A stretch of DNA of 64,000 bases from Kaistia geumhonensis. GTDB taxonomy: Bacteria > Pseudomonadota > Alphaproteobacteria > Rhizobiales > Kaistiaceae. The notes beneath the pieces are model-generated. The model was given only the letters and a program-made list of their open reading frames with translations. It made no database searches and had not been told where the DNA came from. This document shows, in pieces, positions 60,066 through 64,000 of this stretch. The translations under genes and the position numbers were made by a program. Location: NCBI RefSeq assembly GCF_030815145.1, contig NZ_JAUSWJ010000001.1, positions 2,728,001 to 2,792,000 on the forward strand. Reading direction: 5' to 3'. Within the stretch, counting starts at the first letter, position 1. Each line of letters opens with the position of its first letter.

Positions 60066-60353
60066 ATGATGACAAGCTACCTGATCACCTACGACCTGCT
60101 CAAGCCCACTAAGGACTACTCCCGGTTGTATTCCGGCATTCGAGCGATTGATGCTGGAGCATGGCATGGCCTGGAGTCCGTCTGGATCGTCCAATCGCAA
60201 TTGTCGGCGGCTGCGATCCGCGACTATCTCGCTGGCTGTATCGATGCGAATGATCGCGTGCTTGTTACGGCTGTTGCGAAAGAATGGGCGGGCCTGCGAT
60301 TGCCCGACACTGCCAACCTTGCGCGTATTACCGAGACGCTCTTGAGGGCTTAG
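60066..60353 (+). CDS. Small SinR/Cas2-like (ferredoxin-like fold) protein, probably acquired
   Basis: 95 residues ([20 protein letters not shown], then HGLESVWIV, and [18 protein letters not shown]). The tyrosine-aspartate at the end of strand 1 and the LESVW segment resemble the small stand-alone family annotated SinR, whose fold is like that of Cas2 and VapD. It is not the Bacillus regulator SinR. No cas genes or CRISPR repeats are present. Base composition is visibly AT-richer than its neighbours, with codons such as GTT, ATT, ACT and TTG, and it lies in reverse orientation inside the his block. It starts at the ATG 60066 or 60069 behind GGAAAGGAT. Function unknown; a nuclease or toxin-antitoxin role is only a possibility. 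Confidence 0.65.
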   Translation: MMTSYLITYDLLKPTKDYSRLYSGIRAIDAGAWHGLESVWIVQSQLSAAAIRDYLAGCIDANDRVLVTAVAKEWAGLRLPDTANLARITETLLRA

Positions 60354-60355
60354 CA

Positions 60356-61003
60356 TCAGGGCTTCCAGTTCAAGAAGTTGCCGAGAAGAGCCAGACCTAA
60401 GCGCTGGCTCTTCTCGGGATGGAACTGCGTGCCGGCGATGGTGCCGGTCGCGACGATGGCCGTGACGGGCCCGCCGTAGTCCGCCGTGGCGATCACGTCG
60501 GCTGGGTCGTCGGCATAGAACTGGTAGCCATGCAGGAAATAGGCATGCCAGCCCGCGTCGCCGGTCGGGATGCCGTCAAGAAGCGGATGCGGCGCGGCAT
60601 GGAGCGTGTTCCAGCCCATATGCGGCACCTTCAGCGCCGGGTCGGACGGCACGACGGGGCGAACCTCGCCCTTGATGCGGTCGAGGCCGGGCGAGACGCC
60701 GTATTCGACGCCGCGCGTCGCGAGCAGCTGCATGCCGACACAGATGCCGAGGAACGGGCGGCCACGCCGGTCGATGGTGTCGATCACGGCCTCGATCATG
60801 CCGTCGACGGCGTCGAGCTGGCTGCGGCAGTCGGCGAAGGCGCCGTCGCCGGGCAGCACGACGTGGTCGGCCGAGGCGACGATGTCGGGATCGGCCGTCA
60901 CGACGACCTTTTCGCCGCGGCCCGCGCGGGCGCTGGCGAGTTCGAGGGCCTTGCCGACCGAGTGCAGGTTGCCGGCGCCGTAGTCGATGATGGCGATGGT
61001 CAT
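60356..61003 (-). CDS. hisH: Imidazole glycerol phosphate synthase, glutamine amidotransferase subunit
   Basis: 215 residues. Glutaminase partner of HisF. Class I amidotransferase triad: Cys in [11 protein letters not shown], and His/Glu in [26 protein letters not shown] is the conserved start at 61003, which overlaps the stop of the DUF2628 gene by 4 bases. The SinR-like gene ends 2 bases beyond the hisH stop on the other strand. Confidence 0.97.
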   Translation of the reverse strand: MTIAIIDYGAGNLHSVGKALELASARAGRGEKVVVTADPDIVASADHVVLPGDGAFADCRSQLDAVDGMIEAVIDTIDRRGRPFLGICVGMQLLATRGVEYGVSPGLDRIKGEVRPVVPSDPALKVPHMGWNTLHAAPHPLLDGIPTGDAGWHAYFLHGYQFYADDPADVIATADYGGPVTAIVATGTIAGTQFHPEKSQRLGLALLGNFLNWKP

Positions 61004-61464
61004 CGCGCCGCCTCCGGATTGGGGAAGAGGCCGAGGACCGGGCCGGGCGCCGCCGGCGGGCGGACGATCGGCAGCGCCGCCTCGACCGCGTCGGCAGGAC
61101 GGTTCATGAAGAAGCGGATCTCGGCCTCGTCGCGGGTCTTTCCGGAGGCCGAACCGATCTCGACATAGCCGCGCCGCGCGAGGAAATGGCGGCGGAGGTC
61201 GTTGCCGAGGAAACCGAGGCCGAGGCGAAGGGCAGCCAGCGCCACGAACGCGGGCGTGCCGACGCTGTCCGACAGCGCGACGAGCGCCGACGACAGGACG
61301 ATATAGATCGCCGCCGCCAGGAAGAGCCGCCGCGACACCATCCAGAGGAACGGGAAGAACAGCGCCGGCCACGAGAAGCCGTCCTTCACGAAGAGGACGC
61401 GGAGCGCATCCGGCACGCCGGCCTTGCGCGCGGGCGGCGGGGCGAGAACGACATAGGATTTCAT
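61000..61464 (-). CDS. DUF2628 domain membrane protein
   Basis: 154 residues with two or three hydrophobic segments ([20 protein letters not shown] and [10 protein letters not shown] region) and the DUF2628 signature YVVLAPP near the N-terminus. It lies between hisB and hisH, overlapping hisH by 4 bases, as in many Hyphomicrobiales genomes. Role unknown; its constant place suggests linked expression rather than a histidine-pathway step. Confidence 0.85.
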   Translation of the reverse strand: MKSYVVLAPPPARKAGVPDALRVLFVKDGFSWPALFFPFLWMVSRRLFLAAAIYIVLSSALVALSDSVGTPAFVALAALRLGLGFLGNDLRRHFLARRGYVEIGSASGKTRDEAEIRFFMNRPADAVEAALPIVRPPAAPGPVLGLFPNPEAAR

Positions 61465-61471
61465 GGCCGCC

Positions 61472-62065
61472 TCAATCGCCGAGCTTGCCCTTGGTGGACG
61501 GAACGCGGCCTTCCTGGCGCGGATCGATCGCGACGGCGGCGCGCAGCGTGCGGGCCAGCGCCTTGAAGCAGGTCTCGGCGATGTGGTGGTTGTTCTCGCC
61601 GTAGAGATTTTCGATGTGCAGCGTGATCGCGGCGTTCTGGGCGAAGGCCTGGAAGAACTCGCGGAACAGCTCGGTATCGAAATCGCCGACCTTCGGCCGC
61701 GAGAAGCCCACCTTCCAGACGAGATAGGGACGGCCGGACACGTCAACGGCGCAGCGCGTCAGCGCCTCGTCCATCGCCAGATGCGTGTCGGCATAGCGGG
61801 TGATGCCGCGCATGTCGCCGAGCGCCTTGCGGAAGGCGAGCCCGAGCGCGATGCCGGTATCCTCCACGGTGTGGTGCTGGTCGATATGGAGATCGCCGCG
61901 CGCCGTGAGCTCGATGTCGAAGAGGCCATGGCGGGCCAGCTGGTCGAGCATATGATCGAAGAAGCCGATGCCGGTCGCGATCGCGCCCCGCCCCGTGCCG
62001 TCGAGGTCGATGGCGACGACGATCTCGGTTTCCTTCGTCTTGCGCTCGATCCTGGCGCTGCGCAT
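61472..62065 (-). CDS. hisB: Imidazoleglycerol-phosphate dehydratase
   Basis: About 197 residues. It makes imidazole-acetol phosphate. Metal-binding motifs [15 protein letters not shown] and ENNHHIAE and the N-terminal [11 protein letters not shown] are conserved. The start at 62065 gives [10 protein letters not shown]; an ATG three codons earlier (62074) is possible. It is the first his gene of this string, divergent from hslV. Confidence 0.96.
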   Translation of the reverse strand: MRSARIERKTKETEIVVAIDLDGTGRGAIATGIGFFDHMLDQLARHGLFDIELTARGDLHIDQHHTVEDTGIALGLAFRKALGDMRGITRYADTHLAMDEALTRCAVDVSGRPYLVWKVGFSRPKVGDFDTELFREFFQAFAQNAAITLHIENLYGENNHHIAETCFKALARTLRAAVAIDPRQEGRVPSTKGKLGD

Positions 62066-62086
62066 CGGCCCCATCCCGAAAAGCTA

Positions 62087-62100
62087 AGTCAGTCCTGACT
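62087..62100. promoter_or_regulatory. Palindrome in the hisB-hslV promoter region
   Basis: AGTCAGTCCTGACT is a perfect 6-base palindrome with a 2-base centre, 21 bases before the hisB ATG. Its symmetry and position suit an operator for hisB or hslV. No regulator is identified. Confidence 0.3.
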
Positions 62101-62157
62101 GTTCGGCGCGCTTTTAGCAGGCGCAGGGCATGAATGCCACCGCCTCCGCCGGCGGCT

Positions 62158-62185
62158 TTGCAAGCGCCAGATGGCCGCCTACATA
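62158..62185 (+). promoter_or_regulatory. Candidate hslV promoter
   Basis: TTGCAA and TACATA are spaced by 16 bases, about 69 bases before the hslV ATG. The -10 part and spacing fit an alphaproteobacterial housekeeping or RpoH promoter, as expected for a heat-shock protease. Motif match only. Confidence 0.35.
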
Positions 62186-62253
62186 AGTCGCCTACTCACC
62201 GGGATCGCCGCGGGGCCATCGTGGACCAAGGCGATCCGCCACGAAAGCGTTCC

Positions 62254-62820
62254 ATGTCCCATCCTCAAACCGAAAACCCCTACGGCCCCTGGCACGGCAC
62301 GACGATCATCACCGTGCGCAAGGGCGGCAAGGTCGTGATCGCCGGCGACGGCCAGGTGTCGCTCGGCCAGACGGTCATCAAGCACAATGCCCGCAAGGTG
62401 CGCCCGCTCGGCAAGGGCGGCGTCATCGCCGGCTTCGCCGGCTCGACCGCCGACGCCTTCACGCTGTTCGAGCGGCTCGAGGGCAAGCTCGAGCAATATC
62501 CCGGCCAGTTGACGCGGGCCTGCGTCGAGCTCGCCAAGGACTGGCGCACCGACCGCTATCTGCGCCGGCTGGAAGCCATGATGCTGGTCGCCGACCGCTC
62601 GACGAGCCTCGTGCTGACCGGCACGGGCGACGTGCTGGAGCCCGAAGGCGGCGTCATGGGCATCGGCTCCGGCGGCAACTACGCGCTCGCCGCGGCCCGC
62701 GCGCTCATGGACACCGACCAGAGCGCCGAACAGATCGCCCGCAAGGCGATGGCGATCGCCGCCGATATCTGCGTCTACACCAATACCAGCGTCACCCTCG
62801 AACAGCTCGATGCCGCCTGA
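62254..62820 (+). CDS. hslV: ATP-dependent protease peptidase subunit HslV
   Basis: 188 residues. Proteasome-type peptidase that forms a double hexamer with HslU. The catalytic threonine is in [21 protein letters not shown] and would be exposed by processing. [19 protein letters not shown] and [20 protein letters not shown] are conserved. It overlaps the following GNAT gene by 11 bases. ATG 62254 is preferred over the in-frame codon upstream. Confidence 0.97.
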   Translation: MSHPQTENPYGPWHGTTIITVRKGGKVVIAGDGQVSLGQTVIKHNARKVRPLGKGGVIAGFAGSTADAFTLFERLEGKLEQYPGQLTRACVELAKDWRTDRYLRRLEAMMLVADRSTSLVLTGTGDVLEPEGGVMGIGSGGNYALAAARALMDTDQSAEQIARKAMAIAADICVYTNTSVTLEQLDAA

Positions 62821-63331
62821 CAGCGCATCGCGCTACCTGTTCCGTCCGCTGCGGGGCGACGATCTTCCCATGATCGCCGCCTGGCTGACGGAGGAGCATG
62901 TCGCGCTTTGGTGGGATCCGCCGGCGATCGCCGTTCCGAAGATCGCTGGCCATCTCGCCGACGGGGCGGTCCGCGCCTATCTCGTGTCCATCGACGGCCG
63001 GCCGGCCGCCTATCTGCAATCCTATGATCCGCATCTCGAAGCGGATCACCCCTATCGCGACCAGCCCCGGGGGACGCTCGGGATCGACCAGTTCATCGGC
63101 GAGGCGGATCTCGTCGGGAAGGGTCACGGGCCGGGGCTGATCGACCATTTCGCCCGCGCGCGCTTCGACGAAGGCGTGCCGCGCATCATCGCCGACCCGC
63201 ATCCGGACAATCACCGGTCGCTGCGGGCCTATGCCAAGGCCGGGTTCCGCCCGCTCGACCGCCGCACCACGATTTACGGCACCGCGCTCATCATGGGGCG
63301 GGACGCCGGAGAACCGACGAGACCAAGATGA
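62810..63331 (+). CDS. GNAT acetyltransferase (AAC(6')-like)
   Basis: 173 residues. Similar to the aminoglycoside 6'-N-acetyltransferase type: [46 protein letters not shown] as the acetyl-CoA loop, and [20 protein letters not shown] gene like this between hslV and hslU is frequent in Hyphomicrobiales, so an antibiotic role is doubtful. It overlaps hslV by 11 bases and hslU by 4. Confidence 0.9.
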   Translation: MPPDSASRYLFRPLRGDDLPMIAAWLTEEHVALWWDPPAIAVPKIAGHLADGAVRAYLVSIDGRPAAYLQSYDPHLEADHPYRDQPRGTLGIDQFIGEADLVGKGHGPGLIDHFARARFDEGVPRIIADPHPDNHRSLRAYAKAGFRPLDRRTTIYGTALIMGRDAGEPTRPR

Positions 63332-64000
63332 CCAATTTCTCCCCGCGCGAGATCGTCTCCGAGCTCGACCGCTACATCATCGGCCAGCAGGAGGCGAAGC
63401 GCGCCGTCGCCATCGCGCTCCGCAACCGCTGGCGCCGCCAGCAGCTGACAGGCCCGATGCGCGAGGAGGTTCTGCCGAAGAACATCCTGATGATCGGCCC
63501 GACCGGCGTCGGCAAGACCGAGATCTCGCGCCGGCTGGCGAAGCTCGCCGGCGCGCCGTTCCTCAAGGTCGAGGCGACCAAGTTCACCGAGGTCGGCTAT
63601 GTCGGCCGCGATGTCGAGCAGATCGTGCGCGACCTCGTCGAGGTCGGCCTCTCGCTCACCCGCGAGAACCGCCGCAAGGATGTCGAGGCCAAGGCGCAGC
63701 TTTCGGCCGAGGAGCGGGTGGTGACCGCCCTCGTCGGCGAGTCGGCGAGCCCGGCCACCCGCGAGAGCTTCCGCAAGAAGCTGCGCGCGGGCGAACTCGA
63801 CGACAAGGAGATCGAGATCGAGGTCCGCGACCAGGGCGGCGCGCCGCAGTTCGAGGTGCCCGGCATGCCCGGCGCCTCGATCGGCGTGATGAATATCGGC
63901 GACATGCTGGGCAAGGCCTTCGGCGGCCGGACCAAGACGCGCCGCGTGACGGTGCGCGACTCGCACAAGATCCTGGTCGACGAGGAATCGGACAAGCTGC
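63328..64000 (+). CDS. hslU: ATP-dependent protease ATPase subunit HslU, 3' part outside the window
   Basis: First 224 residues. AAA+ unfoldase partner of Hsl[21 protein letters not shown] starts the domain, Walker A is [13 protein letters not shown], and the pore motif [11 protein letters not shown] follows. The end of the insertion domain and Walker B lie beyond the window. Its ATG overlaps the GNAT stop (ATGA). Confidence 0.97.
   Translation, partial: MTNFSPREIVSELDRYIIGQQEAKRAVAIALRNRWRRQQLTGPMREEVLPKNILMIGPTGVGKTEISRRLAKLAGAPFLKVEATKFTEVGYVGRDVEQIVRDLVEVGLSLTRENRRKDVEAKAQLSAEERVVTALVGESASPATRESFRKKLRAGELDDKEIEIEVRDQGGAPQFEVPGMPGASIGVMNIGDMLGKAFGGRTKTRRVTVRDSHKILVDEESDKL

Noticed and set aside
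60066-60353. Functional CRISPR adaptation gene cas2
   Set aside because: No cas1, other cas gene or repeat array is visible; it belongs to a stand-alone family.

Overview
The window is GC-rich chromosomal DNA from an alphaproteobacterium, almost certainly of the order Hyphomicrobiales (Rhizobiales). Supporting signs are the gene orders mutS-glnD-murJ-trpS, dnaK-dnaJ-pmtA-pyrF-dapB-gpmA, hrcA/rph-rdgB-hemW and hslU-GNAT-hslV/hisB-DUF2628-hisH-hisA-hisF-hisE-coaA, a Sinorhizobium-type phospholipid N-methyltransferase, an OlsB-type ornithine lipid acyltransferase and a two-domain maeB. The genus cannot be fixed from the sequence alone. Genes are densely packed with many ATGA-type overlaps, and no gene-free stretch exceeds about 220 bases.

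Layout. 1-3.1 kb: the end of an ABC permease gene and an SH3-domain membrane protein. 3.1-8.2 kb: an accessory cluster with a GntR regulator, a RidA enzyme, a Rieske-less oxygenase, and on the other strand a degenerate acylphosphatase-like protein, a stand-alone Rieske protein, a GST-like protein and an aldo/keto reductase. 8.2-12.4 kb: periplasmic HAD phosphatase, Nfu scaffold, PhoX-like phosphatase and universal stress protein. 12.4-20.7 kb: mutS-glnD-murJ-trpS on the minus strand. 20.8-25.4 kb: malic enzyme, VOC, GNAT, nicotinamidase and AlkB. 25.6-33.0 kb: the dnaK-dnaJ block with lipid, pyrimidine, lysine and glycolysis genes. 33.2-37.9 kb: a 1556-residue autotransporter with about fifteen 50-residue repeats. 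37.9-55 kb: queG, uppP, hrcA, rph-rdgB-hemW, rsmI-yraN-gshB, comM, a hybrid histidine kinase and olsB. 55-64 kb: grpE, a CDF transporter, coaA, the his genes and hslVU.

The most interesting system is at 4.6-7.2 kb. The catalytic oxygenase (289 aa) keeps all non-heme iron ligands but has no Rieske domain, while a separate 225 aa protein carries a canonical Rieske motif and overlaps the gene of a GST-like protein by 4 bases. This matches in principle the caffeine-pathway N7-demethylase NdmC-NdmD-NdmE, where NdmC lacks the Rieske cluster, NdmD supplies it and NdmE is a GST-like scaffold. Here, however, the Rieske unit is detached from any reductase. An acylphosphatase-fold protein that has lost both catalytic residues is encoded directly upstream. 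The substrate cannot be read from the sequence.

A second unusual locus is a small, lower-GC gene of the SinR/Cas2-like type, inserted in reverse orientation into the his block. Its upstream region holds a GAAC-N7-GAAC motif (the alphaproteobacterial LexA box read from the other strand) and two inverted repeats.
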